This document shows positions 54,017 to 64,000 of a stretch of 64,000 nt of DNA, piece by piece. The notes beneath the pieces are model-generated. The model made no database searches, was not told where the DNA came from, and worked only from the letters and a program-made list of their open reading frames with translations. Each line of letters opens with the position of its first letter. Position 1 is the first letter of the stretch. The translations under genes were made by a program, and so were the position numbers. This stretch comes from Candidatus Pantoea deserta (lineage in GTDB: Bacteria; Pseudomonadota; Gammaproteobacteria; Enterobacterales; Enterobacteriaceae), in NCBI RefSeq assembly GCF_003813865.1, contig NZ_RMVG01000023.1:1-64000 (forward strand), in the 5' to 3' direction.

Positions 54017-54038
54017 GGCCAGCCCGCAGGGGCTGGCC
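54017..54038. other. Hairpin between gsiB and gsiC
   Basis: Nine-bp stem ggccagccc/gggctggcc with gcag loop, just after the gsiB stop. There is no T-run. Such structures after a binding-protein gene often protect its mRNA and lower expression of the permeases. Confidence 0.6.
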
Positions 54039-54045
54039 AGCCGGG

Positions 54046-55569
54046 TTACTTCAGGTCGGCCTCGTCAAAGCTAAATGAGGTATCGGGCATCATGTAGAAC
54101 CCGCTCAGCGATGCGGTGTTGGCGGAAACCAGCTTTTCGACCACCAGCGGGATCCACGGATGGTCGTTCCAGATGGTATCCTGAGCGTTTTTATACAGGC
54201 TGGCTTTACGCGCGCGATCGGTGGTCTTCAGCGCATCAGCCAGATCTTTATCCACCTGCGGATTACTGTAAAACGCGGTGTTGAAGATCGCAGGCGGCCA
54301 GGACGTGGTGGCGAACAGCGGCGTCAGCGCCCAGTCGGCTTCGCCGGTAGACGCTGACCAGCCGGTATAAAACATCCGCACGCCGCTCTCTTTCTGGGCT
54401 TTGCTCTCGACTTCAGCGGCGCGCTGGCCTGCATCCATCGCAGTCACCTTCACCTTCACCCCTACCTGCGCCAGCTGCTGCTGCGTAAACTGCAACACCT
54501 TTTGCGCCGTGCTGTGGTTGTGTGACGACCAGAGCGTGGTTTCAAAACCGTTGGGATAGCCAGCTTCCTTCAGCAGCTCGCGCGCTTTGGCCGGATTGTA
54601 CTGAATGGCCGGATAGGTTTGCGCAAAGTCAATCGACGGCGGCACGATGCCCGTCGCAGGCGTGGCGTAACCGGCAAAAGCGACTTTGGTCAGCGCCTCC
54701 CGGTTAATGGCGTACTCCAGCGCCTCACGCACTTTCGGGTTATCAAACGGCTTTTGGGTGACGTTGAGGCTGATATAGCGCTGCATGATTGACGGCGACG
54801 TCACTACTTTCAACTTTGGATTTTTCTCCAGCAGTCTGGCCTGCTCGAACGGAATCGGGAAGGCGAAGTTGGCTTCTCCGGTCTGCAACATCGCCGCGCG
54901 GGTATTGTTATCGACTACCGGACGCCAGGTAATGCTGTCGAGTTTCGGATAGCCCGGCTTCCAGTAGCCCGCCCACTTTTTCACCTTCACATAGTCAGTC
55001 TGGTTCCAGGTGACAAATTCATAGGGACCGGTGCCCACCGGATGGAAGCCGATCTCTTTGCCATATTTTTTCAACGCCGTCGGCGAAATCATCACGGCAG
55101 CCGGGTGCGCCAGGTTGTTAATAAAGGCAGAGAACGGCTGCTTCAGGGTGATCTTCACCGTCGTGGGATCAACCACCTCGGTGGTGGCGATATATTTGAA
55201 CAGGTTGTAACGCTTGAGGTGATTATCCGGATTGCTGGCGCGATCCAGGTTGACCTTCACCGCTTCGGCGTTAAAGTCGCTGCCGTCCTGGAATTTAATG
55301 CCTGAACGCAGTTTGATGGTGTAGGTCAGACCATCCGGGCTGGCCTGATAGCTCTCCGCCAGTACGTTGGTCAGCTTCATATCTTTGTCGAAGCCGAACA
55401 GCCCCTGATAGAACGATTTGGCTACCGCCTGTGACAGCGTGTCATTGGCATCATAGGGATCGAGCGTGGTGAAATTCGAGCCGACGGCGACGACCGCATC
55501 TTTTGCCGCCCAGACGGGTAGTGCTGCCACGCTGCTCAGGATGCCCGCGGCCAGTAAACCTTTACGCAT
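54046..55569 (-). CDS. gsiB: Glutathione-binding periplasmic protein GsiB
   Basis: Family 5 extracellular solute-binding protein for glutathione, 507 residues (E. coli 512). Signal peptide about 1-21 (MRKGLLAAGILSSVAALPVWA); AKDAVVAVGSNFTTLDPYDANDTLS and the SBP_bac_5 core FYQGLFGFDKDMK...LAESYQASPDGLTYTIKLRSGIKF are clear. It lies 23 bp after gsiA. A dipeptide-binding paralogue is possible in principle, but the iaaA-gsiA context supports GsiB. Confidence 0.94.
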   Translation of the reverse strand: MRKGLLAAGILSSVAALPVWAAKDAVVAVGSNFTTLDPYDANDTLSQAVAKSFYQGLFGFDKDMKLTNVLAESYQASPDGLTYTIKLRSGIKFQDGSDFNAEAVKVNLDRASNPDNHLKRYNLFKYIATTEVVDPTTVKITLKQPFSAFINNLAHPAAVMISPTALKKYGKEIGFHPVGTGPYEFVTWNQTDYVKVKKWAGYWKPGYPKLDSITWRPVVDNNTRAAMLQTGEANFAFPIPFEQARLLEKNPKLKVVTSPSIMQRYISLNVTQKPFDNPKVREALEYAINREALTKVAFAGYATPATGIVPPSIDFAQTYPAIQYNPAKARELLKEAGYPNGFETTLWSSHNHSTAQKVLQFTQQQLAQVGVKVKVTAMDAGQRAAEVESKAQKESGVRMFYTGWSASTGEADWALTPLFATTSWPPAIFNTAFYSNPQVDKDLADALKTTDRARKASLYKNAQDTIWNDHPWIPLVVEKLVSANTASLSGFYMMPDTSFSFDEADLK

Positions 55570-55592
55570 TGTACTCTCCTTCTGATTTATGT

Positions 55593-57440
<1,848 letters not shown>

Positions 57441-57449
57441 GCCTGCTCC

Positions 57450-58409
57450 TTAGCCTTCGCGGTAAATGCCGACCTCTGGCGCGTCGCCTACGCGCGCAAC
57501 GCCGCGATACATGCCTTCGCTGTTAAACGGCAGCGCCACGTTGCCGAAGCGGTCAATGGCGATCAGACCGCCGCTGCCGCCCAGTTCGGCAATGGTGTCG
57601 TGAATGACGTTGACGCACGCCTGTTGTAGGGAGTGGCCGCCGTAACGCATCTGCGCGGCGATGTCATAGGCCGCCAGGGTGCGAATAAAGACCTCGCCAG
57701 TCCCGGTGCAGGAGACCGCCACGGTATCGTTGCTGGCGTAGCAGCCTGCGCCCGGCAGCGGCGAATCGCCCACGCGCCCGACCTGCTTGTTGGTCATGCC
57801 GCCGGTCGAAGTGGCCGCGGCGAGATTGCCGTCGGCGTCAATCGCCACCGCGCCGACGGTGCCGAATTTACGGTCGGGATCCAGCGGATCGTCGGACCGC
57901 GCCGCGCCGTCATGATCCAGCAGCGTCTCATCGCTGCTCAGGGCGCGCTGCAACTGCTCCCAGCGCTCAGGCGTTGAAAAATAGTCCGGCGCTACCTGCT
58001 CCAGCCCCTGTTCCAGCGCGAACTGCTCGGCGCCTGCGCCCGTGAAAAGCACGTGCGGGCTGACGTCCAGCACCTTGCGCGCCGCCAGCACCGGATTACG
58101 CAGACGCGATACGCCGGCGACCGCGCCAGCCTGCAACGTGCGGCCGTCCATCACGCAGGCATCCAGCTCATGCGTGCCCAGATGCGTAAAGACCGAGCCT
58201 TTACCGGCGTTAAACAGCGGACACTCTTCCAGCAGGCGGACCGCCTCGGTGACGGCGTCCAGCGCGCTGGCGCCCTGCGCCAGCATGCGCTGCCCTGCGG
58301 TGACGATGTCGGTGAGAGCCTGACGATACGCCTGCTCTTTTTCCGCGCTCATTGCCGAGCGCGTAATGGCGCCCGCCCCGCCGTGAATGGCGATGACTGC
58401 TTTGACCAT
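57450..58409 (-). CDS. iaaA: Isoaspartyl peptidase / L-asparaginase IaaA
   Basis: Ntn-hydrolase that self-cleaves and removes isoaspartyl residues from peptides; it may also act on gamma-linked peptides in the glutathione salvage context. It has 319 residues (E. coli 321). The autocleavage nucleophile is T184 in FGTVGAVAID, followed by NLAAATSTGGMTNK and GDSPLPGAGCYA. It is the first gene of iaaA-gsiABCD-DUF4385 and divergent from moeA across 222 bp. Confidence 0.95.
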   Translation of the reverse strand: MVKAVIAIHGGAGAITRSAMSAEKEQAYRQALTDIVTAGQRMLAQGASALDAVTEAVRLLEECPLFNAGKGSVFTHLGTHELDACVMDGRTLQAGAVAGVSRLRNPVLAARKVLDVSPHVLFTGAGAEQFALEQGLEQVAPDYFSTPERWEQLQRALSSDETLLDHDGAARSDDPLDPDRKFGTVGAVAIDADGNLAAATSTGGMTNKQVGRVGDSPLPGAGCYASNDTVAVSCTGTGEVFIRTLAAYDIAAQMRYGGHSLQQACVNVIHDTIAELGGSGGLIAIDRFGNVALPFNSEGMYRGVARVGDAPEVGIYREG

Positions 58410-58631
58410 AACGCTTGTCCTGTCAGGTATCGGCCTGAAAACACTGATTTGAAATGATTTCAGCCACTTGAGTGATTTTTGACTATAGAAAGCCTGTTAC
58501 AGCTTGTAAAGAGGAAACGCGCTTCGCAGCCATAACCTTTTATTGTGGCTTATGCCGTGGCGCAGATGTGACTCCGCCGACATTTCGTCCCATAATAGGC
58601 GGCAACTGTTCTGACTCAGGTATTCATTACG

Positions 58632-59867
58632 ATGGAAAGCTTTACTAGCGGATTAATTTCTCTGGAAGAGGCGCAGGCCGCCATGCTGGCGCAGCTTCAG
58701 CCCGTTCGCGATCGCCTCAGCGTGCCGCTGGCCGATGCCGTGGGCCGCATTACTGCGCTGCCGGTAACATCCCCTGTCGACGTGCCGCCGTTTGATAACT
58801 CTGCGATGGACGGTTACGCCGTGCGGCTGGCCGATATTCAGTCCAGTCGCCCGCTGAAGGTCGCGGGCAAAGCCTTCGCCGGCGCGCCCTTCACCGGCGA
58901 GTGGCCGGCAGGCAGCGTGGTGCGCATTATGACAGGCGCGCCGGTGCCTGCCGGCTGTGACGCCGTGGTGATGCAGGAGGAGACGCGCGAGGCTGAGGAC
59001 GGCATTCTGATTAACGCGCCGGTCAAAGCTGGTCAGAATATTCGCCTGGTCGGCGAAGATATTCGTCGCGACCAGCCGGTGCTGGAGGCGGGCGTGCGTC
59101 TGGGGACGGCGGAGCTGCCGCTGCTCGCCTCGCTCGGTATTGCCGAGGTCAGCGTGCTGCGCAAGCTGCGCGTCGCGGTGTTCTCAACGGGCGACGAGCT
59201 TCAGCCGGTAGGACAGCCGCTGGCGGCAGGTCAGATCTACGATACCAATCGTTTTACCGTCTCGCTGATGCTGCGTAAGCTCGGCTGCGAAGTAATCGAT
59301 CTGGGCATTATCAGGGACGACCCGCAGGCGCTGCGCGTCGCGTTTACCGAGGCCGATCGTCAGGCGGACGTGGTGATTAGCACTGGCGGCGTGTCGGTGG
59401 GAGAAGCGGACTTTACCAAAACCATGCTGGACGAGCTGGGGGTCATCTCCTTCTGGAAGCTGGCGATTAAGCCCGGCAAGCCCTTTGCCTTTGGCCGTCT
59501 GGCCAGCAGCTGGTTCTGCGGACTGCCGGGCAACCCGGTCTCTGCCACCGTCACCTTTTATCAGCTGGTGCAGCCGCTGCTCGCCGCCCTGACCGGCCAG
59601 CGCGCGTCGCCGCTGCCGCCGCGCCTGCGCGCGCGCGCCGCCACGCGCCTGAAGAAGTCGCCGGGCCGTCTCGACTTTCAGCGCGGCGTCATGAGCCGTG
59701 GCGCGGATGGCGAGCTGGAGGTGCGCAGCACCGGTCATCAGGGTTCCCATGTGTTTAGCTCATTTACGGCAGCCAACTGCTTTATCGTGCTTGAGCGCGA
59801 GCGCGGCGCCGTTGAGCCAGGCGAGTGGGTCGAGATTGAACCCTTTAACGCGCTGCTGGAGGGCTAA
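58632..59867 (+). CDS. moeA: Molybdopterin molybdenumtransferase MoeA
   Basis: Inserts molybdate into adenylylated molybdopterin, releasing active cofactor. It has 411 residues, as in E. coli. MoeA N-terminal and hinge motifs DVPPFDNSAMDGYAVR and RIMTGAPVPAGCDAVVMQEE are followed by the MoCF-binding domain (FSTGDEL, YDTNRF, STGGVSVGEADF, LPGNPVSA). The stop codon is directly followed by the moeB ATG. The 222-bp upstream gap holds a CATAAT -10-like element about 45 nt before the start. Confidence 0.96.
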   Translation: MESFTSGLISLEEAQAAMLAQLQPVRDRLSVPLADAVGRITALPVTSPVDVPPFDNSAMDGYAVRLADIQSSRPLKVAGKAFAGAPFTGEWPAGSVVRIMTGAPVPAGCDAVVMQEETREAEDGILINAPVKAGQNIRLVGEDIRRDQPVLEAGVRLGTAELPLLASLGIAEVSVLRKLRVAVFSTGDELQPVGQPLAAGQIYDTNRFTVSLMLRKLGCEVIDLGIIRDDPQALRVAFTEADRQADVVISTGGVSVGEADFTKTMLDELGVISFWKLAIKPGKPFAFGRLASSWFCGLPGNPVSATVTFYQLVQPLLAALTGQRASPLPPRLRARAATRLKKSPGRLDFQRGVMSRGADGELEVRSTGHQGSHVFSSFTAANCFIVLERERGAVEPGEWVEIEPFNALLEG

Positions 59868-60638
59868 ATGCTGCCCGAACTCAGCGATGAAGAGATGCTG
59901 CGCTATAACCGCCAGATAGTGCTGCGCGGCTTCGACTTCGAGGGACAGGAAAAGCTGAAGGCGAGCCGCGCGCTGGTCGTCGGGCTGGGCGGGCTGGGCT
60001 GTGCCGCCTCGCCCTGGCTGGCTGCCGCTGGCGTGGGGGCGCTCACCCTGCTCGATTTCGATACCGTCGCGCTGTCGAACCTTCAGCGTCAGATCCTCCA
60101 TTACGATGCCGATGTTGGTCGGGCAAAGGTGGTCTCTGCGGCGGAAAGTCTCGCCCGCCTCAATCCCCATGTACAGATCGACACCGTTGAGGGTCTGCTT
60201 GAAGAGGACGCGCTTGAGGCGCTGATTGCCGGACACCAGGTGGTGCTCGACTGTACCGACAACGTCCCGATCCGGGAGCAGCTTAACCGCGTCTGTCGGG
60301 CGCGCGGCGTGCCGCTGGTTTCCGGCGCGGCAATTCGTATGGAAGGTCAGATTAGCGTATTCAACTGGCAGCCGGGGACGCCCTGCTATCGCTGCATCAG
60401 CCGACTGTTTGGCGAGCAGACGCTCAGCTGCGTTGAGGCTGGCGTAATGTCGCCGCTGGTCGGCGTGATTGGCGCGATGCAGGCAATGGAGGCGATTAAA
60501 GTCCTGACCCACTTTGGCACGCCCGCCACGTCGCGGCTGCTGATGTATGATGCAATGAGCGCGGAGTTTCGCAGCATGAAGGTGGCGCAGGACGCGCACT
60601 GCGAAGTGTGCGGCTCCCGCCCGGCAGCCAGCGAATAA
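59868..60638 (+). CDS. moeB: Molybdopterin-synthase adenylyltransferase MoeB
   Basis: E1-like enzyme that adenylates the C-terminal glycine of MoaD before sulfur transfer. It has 256 residues (E. coli 249). Nucleotide-binding GLGGLGCAASPWLAAAGVG, the catalytic-region CTDN, and zinc pairs CYRC and CEVC are present. The extra length is the C-terminal tail GSRPAASE. It starts immediately after moeA with no gap. Confidence 0.96.
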   Translation: MLPELSDEEMLRYNRQIVLRGFDFEGQEKLKASRALVVGLGGLGCAASPWLAAAGVGALTLLDFDTVALSNLQRQILHYDADVGRAKVVSAAESLARLNPHVQIDTVEGLLEEDALEALIAGHQVVLDCTDNVPIREQLNRVCRARGVPLVSGAAIRMEGQISVFNWQPGTPCYRCISRLFGEQTLSCVEAGVMSPLVGVIGAMQAMEAIKVLTHFGTPATSRLLMYDAMSAEFRSMKVAQDAHCEVCGSRPAASE

Positions 60639-60721
60639 GCGTTGCGGCAGGCGTGTCCGCGACGCGCAGATAACGCGCGGCTGCGCAATCCCAGACCGCG
60701 TTCGGACGACGGGCGCGCCAT

Positions 60722-60760
60722 AAAAAGAACGGGCGCACCTTAACGATAAGGTGCGCCCGT
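60722..60760 (-). terminator. Strong terminator between moeB and ybiT
   Basis: Fourteen-bp perfect stem acgggcgcacctta/taaggtgcgcccgt with acga loop (60729-60760). On the minus strand tcttttta follows, so it ends ybiT about 85 nt past its stop. On the plus strand only aaagcg follows, so moeAB is stopped less clearly. Confidence 0.85.
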
Positions 60761-60844
60761 AAAGCGCCATCGCGAGCGGGCATTCTCTCCGCGCTCGCCC
60801 TGCTTTCGCCAGGGGCTGCCTGAGCTACCCCAAAGCAGGCAGAA

Positions 60845-62437
60845 TCAGAAAATGCCCTGGCTGCGCAGATAGTCTTCGTAGTTGCCGGTAAAGTCCACTA
60901 CGCGGTCCTCTTTAATCTCCAGCACGCGCGTCGCCAGCGAGCTGACGAACTCGCGGTCGTGCGAGACGAAAATCAGCGTGCCTTCGTACATCTCCAGCGC
61001 CATGTTCAGCGACTCGATCGATTCCATATCCAGGTGGTTGGTGGGTTCGTCCATAATGAGAATGTTAGGTTTCTGCATCATCAGCTTCCCGAACAGCATG
61101 CGCCCTTTCTCACCGCCGGACAGCACGCTGGCCGGTTTTTTAATATCATCATGGCTGAACAACAGACGCCCCAGAATACTGCGTACCGCCTGCTCGTCGT
61201 CCCCTTCCTGTTTCCACTGGCTCATCCAGTCGAACACGCTCAGATCGTTGGCGAAATCAGCGGCGTGATCCTGCGCGTAATAACCGATGCGCGCATTCTC
61301 CGACCATTTAACCGTGCCTTCATCGGCAGCCAGTTCGCCCACCAGGGTTTTTAACAGCGTGGTTTTACCAATACCGTTGGCGCCCAGCACCGCCAGCTTT
61401 TCACCCACTTCCAGCATCAGATTGAGTTTTTTAAACAGCGGACCATTATCGAAACCTTTACTTAATGCTTCGACTTCCAGCGCATTTCGAAACAGTTTCT
61501 TGTCTTGCTCAAAACGAATAAAGGGGTTTTGACGGCTGGAGGCTTTCACCTCATCCAGTTTTATTTTATCAATTTGTTTCGCGCGAGAGGTTGCCTGACG
61601 TGATTTAGAGGCGTTAGCGCTAAAGCGGCTGACAAAAGATTGCAGCTCGGCAATCTGCGCTTTTTTCTTGGCGTTGTCCGCTAATAAACGTTCACGGGCC
61701 TGGGTGGCCGCTGTCATATACTCGTCATAATTGCCAGGATAAACGCGTAACTCGCCGTAATCCAGGTCGGCCATATGCGTGCAGACCATATTCAAAAAGT
61801 GGCGGTCATGCGAAATGATGATCATGGTGCTTTCACGTTCGTTCAGCACCTGCTCAAGCCAGCGAATGGTGTCAATATCCAGGTTGTTGGTTGGTTCGTC
61901 CAGTAACAAAATATCAGGATTTGAAAATAATGCCTGCGCCAGCAGCACGCGTAATTTCCAGCCCGGCGCAATTTCGCTCATCGGGCCATAATGCTGCTCG
62001 ACGGGAATGCCGACGCCAAGTAATAACTCACCTGCACGCGACTCGGCGGTGTAGCCATCCATTTCCCCGTACTGGACTTCGAGGTCTGCGACTTTATAGC
62101 CTTCCTCTTCGCTCATTTCCGGCAAGGCATATATGCGGTCGCGCTCCTGCTTCACTTCCCACAATTCATGGTGTCCCATGATGACGGTATCCAGCACGCT
62201 ATATTGTTCAAATGCGAACTGGTCCTGTCTTAACTTACCGATGCGCTCGTTGGGATCGTAAGAGACATTTCCACCGGTTGGCGCCAGATCGCCGCCGAGG
62301 ATTTTCATAAAGGTGGATTTACCGCTGCCGTTTGCACCGATTAAACCGTAACGATTACCGCCGCCAAATTTTACGGAGATATTTTCGAACAGTGGCTTGC
62401 TGCCAAACTGCATGGTGATATTGCTGCTTACTAACAC
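60845..62437 (-). CDS. ybiT: ABC-F family ATPase YbiT
   Basis: Soluble ribosome-associated ABC-F protein that relieves translational problems at particular peptides. It has 530 residues as in E. coli. Two ATPase domains: GANGSGKS with DILLLDEPTNNLD, and GANGIGKT with signature LSGGEKGRM and ILIMDEPTNHLD. The inter-domain arm (about 240-300, KKKAQIAELQSFVSRFSANASKSRQATSR) is conserved. The start is GTG (VLVSSN). Confidence 0.96.
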   Translation of the reverse strand: MLVSSNITMQFGSKPLFENISVKFGGGNRYGLIGANGSGKSTFMKILGGDLAPTGGNVSYDPNERIGKLRQDQFAFEQYSVLDTVIMGHHELWEVKQERDRIYALPEMSEEEGYKVADLEVQYGEMDGYTAESRAGELLLGVGIPVEQHYGPMSEIAPGWKLRVLLAQALFSNPDILLLDEPTNNLDIDTIRWLEQVLNERESTMIIISHDRHFLNMVCTHMADLDYGELRVYPGNYDEYMTAATQARERLLADNAKKKAQIAELQSFVSRFSANASKSRQATSRAKQIDKIKLDEVKASSRQNPFIRFEQDKKLFRNALEVEALSKGFDNGPLFKKLNLMLEVGEKLAVLGANGIGKTTLLKTLVGELAADEGTVKWSENARIGYYAQDHAADFANDLSVFDWMSQWKQEGDDEQAVRSILGRLLFSHDDIKKPASVLSGGEKGRMLFGKLMMQKPNILIMDEPTNHLDMESIESLNMALEMYEGTLIFVSHDREFVSSLATRVLEIKEDRVVDFTGNYEDYLRSQGIF

Positions 62438-62552
62438 GGCATTAACCTTTATGACTGAGTGGAGGAAAAAACGGCGGCCATTATGCCAGACATCGCCTTG
62501 CCCATGCCAGCGCCTGAGGTGCGGGCTGAGGCAAGCCGCTGGCAGCTGGGGA

Positions 62553-62590
62553 AAAATAAAAAAGCCGATGGCTGTTCAACGCCACCGGCT
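62553..62590 (-). terminator. Rho-independent terminator after the H-NS-like gene
   Basis: Stem agccgatggc/gccaccggct with one G-U pair (62563-62590), followed on the minus strand by ttttttattttt, about 25 nt past the stop. Confidence 0.88.
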
Positions 62591-62614
62591 CCCACTTGCA
62601 AGGATTGGGTAAAT

Positions 62615-63016
62615 TTAGCCGATCAGGAAATCGTCAAGGCTCTTGCCTGAATCCAGCGCCTTTTTAATTGCCGCTGGGGTACGTCCCTGACCTGTCCAGG
62701 ATTTTTCTTCGCCGTTCTCATCGGTATAAGAGTACTTCGCCGGGCGCGGCGCGCGCTTGGCGCGTTTTTTACCGGTTTCCAGCGCACCCAGTAATTCATT
62801 CGGGTCGATGCCGTCAGCCAGCAGCATTTCGCGATATTTAGACAGCTTTTCTTCTTTTTCGCGGTTCTGCGCTTCTTCAGCTTCGACTTCTTCACGGCGC
62901 TCCGTGACGACGACGGTTAATTTTTCCAGAATCTCTTCCAGATCGCTCAATGGCAGTTCGCGTGCCTGCGCACGTAATGTGCGAATGTTGTTCAGAACTT
63001 TAAATGCGTCACTCAT
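62615..63016 (-). CDS. H-NS/StpA family nucleoid protein
   Basis: Xenogeneic silencer-type DNA-binding protein, 133 residues (E. coli H-NS 137, StpA 134). An N-terminal oligomerisation region (1-65, coiled coil with KEEKLSKYREMLLADGIDP), a basic linker (GKKRAKRAPRPAKY) and a C-terminal AT-hook-like domain with WTGQGRTP, core Q110-G111-R112, are clear. It differs from E. coli H-NS at many positions (for example ELPLSDLEEI instead of the CTLETLEEM segment), so it is probably a paralogue and not the main hns, which usually lies near galU. Confidence 0.92.
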   Translation of the reverse strand: MSDAFKVLNNIRTLRAQARELPLSDLEEILEKLTVVVTERREEVEAEEAQNREKEEKLSKYREMLLADGIDPNELLGALETGKKRAKRAPRPAKYSYTDENGEEKSWTGQGRTPAAIKKALDSGKSLDDFLIG

Positions 63017-63049
63017 TTTACAATGTCCTTGACTAAGGGGTTTAATAAA

Positions 63050-63077
63050 ACTGTAGCGACAAGATTACCCAATTCAA
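63050..63077 (-). promoter_or_regulatory. Candidate promoter of the H-NS-like gene
   Basis: On the minus strand -35 TTGAAT (63072-63077), 16-bp spacer and -10 TACAGT (63050-63055), placing the start about 27 nt before the ATG. Directly upstream lies an A/T tract (63076-63100) of the kind H-NS proteins bind, which fits autorepression. The rest of 63101-63394 holds no gene I can support. Confidence 0.55.
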
Positions 63078-63394
63078 ATAAAAAAATAAATTAATTTTCG
63101 AGTACGGAAAATTCTGAAGTGTCGGCGATAAACATCAGGTGAAAACATAAGGGGATTTTCAATGCGCTATTAACTGGCAATTAACAACGGCAGACGGCAT
63201 TAAGACGGGCGACTGAAATCGTCGTCATTGACTAAGCCAGCAGGCTATTCGCAAAAGGCACAGGAAAAAGCGCAATATAAACAGATCGAAACATTATGTT
63301 TTACAAATAGTGCCTGCGGCTGTGCTAATGATAACCGGCGCCGGGGTTATCCTGAATGAACGGGTGCAACTGCGGCAACAGATAACAAACGGAT

Positions 63395-63421
63395 AAAAAA
63401 AAGCCGGCGTTTACACCGGCT
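63395..63421 (-). terminator. Rho-independent terminator after the MFS gene
   Basis: Stem agccgg/ccggct (63402-63421) with a T-run of eight on the minus strand, 25 nt past the MFS stop. Confidence 0.88.
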
Positions 63422-63445
63422 CTGTCTGCAACTGATAACGCCTCT

Positions 63446-64000
63446 TTATGAAGTTTTATTTATCGGCCGACCCACAGGTTCTCTGATCTCAGCCTCGTCA
63501 CGGGAAAGTGTTTCATGCAGATAGTGCTCAATCTGCTCCAGACTGCGGTTGCGCGTTTCCGGTACGCATTTTATGACAAATATTGCGCCGCCAATTCCCA
63601 CCAGCGCGAAGATAAAGAACGCGCCTGCTAAGCCGACGCTTGCCAGCAGAACCGGGAACATCAGCGAAATAAGAAAATTAGCGATCCACATGGCGAATAC
63701 GGCTCCGCCCATAAAAATACCGCGCAGACGCGTCGGGAATATTTCCGACAGCAGCAGCCAGGTAACCGGTGATAATGCGCCCTGCTGAAAGCTTAAAAAC
63801 ATCAGCATGCCGAGCAGAACCATATAGCTGCGCCACATATCGGGCTGACCATTCACGGTTTCCGGCATAAAAAATGTGACAACGCCGATAAAAATCAAAC
63901 AGGCAGTGCAGCCGAACTGACCGAGCATGGTCATGGTGCGTCGACCGATTTTGCCTAACAGCCAGATGCCGACAAAGGTCATCACTACAGAGATGACTCC
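63446..64000 (-). CDS. Sugar-porter MFS transporter, N-terminal part outside window
   Basis: The C-terminal 184 residues of a major facilitator of the sugar-porter type (XylE/GalP relatives); the reading frame stays open through the window edge at 64000, so the start lies beyond it. Visible are the loop LLGKIGRRTMTMLG, SPVTWLLLSEIFPTRLRG and the family-diagnostic end CVPETRNRSLEQIE (PETK/RGRSLEEIE). About five membrane segments are present, corresponding to helices 8-12. The substrate cannot be told from this part. Confidence 0.88.
   Translation of the reverse strand, partial: GVISVVMTFVGIWLLGKIGRRTMTMLGQFGCTACLIFIGVVTFFMPETVNGQPDMWRSYMVLLGMLMFLSFQQGALSPVTWLLLSEIFPTRLRGIFMGGAVFAMWIANFLISLMFPVLLASVGLAGAFFIFALVGIGGAIFVIKCVPETRNRSLEQIEHYLHETLSRDEAEIREPVGRPINKTS

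Overview
The window is ordinary chromosomal backbone of an enterobacterium. Almost every protein is close to its Escherichia coli counterpart in length and motifs, and gene order follows the E. coli K-12 stretch from focA-pflB back to ybiT, read in the opposite direction. Many genes that lie between these in E. coli are missing (dmsABC, serW, macAB-ybjX-ybjD-aqpZ, hcp-hcr, ybjTS, the ybjIJK and mdfA block, deoR, gstB, bssR, yliEF, fsaA). Lineage-specific genes sit in some of the gaps. High GC, the compact layout and the FtsK linker suggest Erwiniaceae (Pantoea, Mixta or Erwinia type). That genus-level call is inference; membership of Enterobacterales is close to certain. No prophage, insertion sequence, CRISPR array, tRNA or rRNA was found.

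Layout: 1-4.2 kb is anaerobic formate metabolism (focA, pflB, pflA). 4.3-13.5 kb on the minus strand holds ycaD, serS, rarA, lolA, ftsK (with a LexA box) and lrp. 14-20 kb on plus holds trxB, cydDC, aat and infA. 20-23.2 kb holds the N-end rule pair clpA/clpS (minus) and cspD (plus). 23.4-29.2 kb holds lysO, poxB, ltaE, then amiD/ybjQ (minus) and ybjP. 29.3-33.1 kb is the arginine importer artPIQM plus artJ, each unit preceded by a paired ArgR operator. 33.1-42 kb on minus holds rlmC, ybjO, the putrescine importer potFGHI (with an ArgR-like palindrome), ybjN, rimK, nfsA and ybjC. 42.1-47.1 kb holds grxA, ybjM, ybjL, the sigma-E small RNA RybB, ybjG and dacC. 47.4-52.2 kb holds an HAD phosphatase, yliI, an orphan CynT-type carbonic anhydrase, rimO and a DUF4385 gene. 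52.2-58.4 kb is the glutathione salvage operon iaaA-gsiABCD with the DUF4385 gene coupled to its end. 58.6-60.6 kb is moeAB, 60.8-62.4 kb ybiT, 62.6-63.0 kb an H-NS/StpA-type paralogue, and the right edge cuts a sugar-porter MFS gene.

Functional themes: redox and anaerobic growth (focA/pflBA, trxB, grxA, cydDC, poxB, nfsA), amino acid and polyamine uptake under shared arginine control (art, pot), peptidoglycan and envelope upkeep (lolA, amiD, dacC, ybjG, RybB), and protein or ribosome modification and turnover (clpAS with aat, rimO, rimK, rlmC).

I did not find a convincing undescribed multi-gene system. The points most worth following are the ArgR box at potF, the artJ operator overlapping the artM terminator, the DUF4385 gene fused to the gsi operon, the orphan carbonic anhydrase, the H-NS paralogue, a perfect CRP palindrome at grxA, a possible leader RNA upstream of infA, and a tandem repeat in the FtsK linker.
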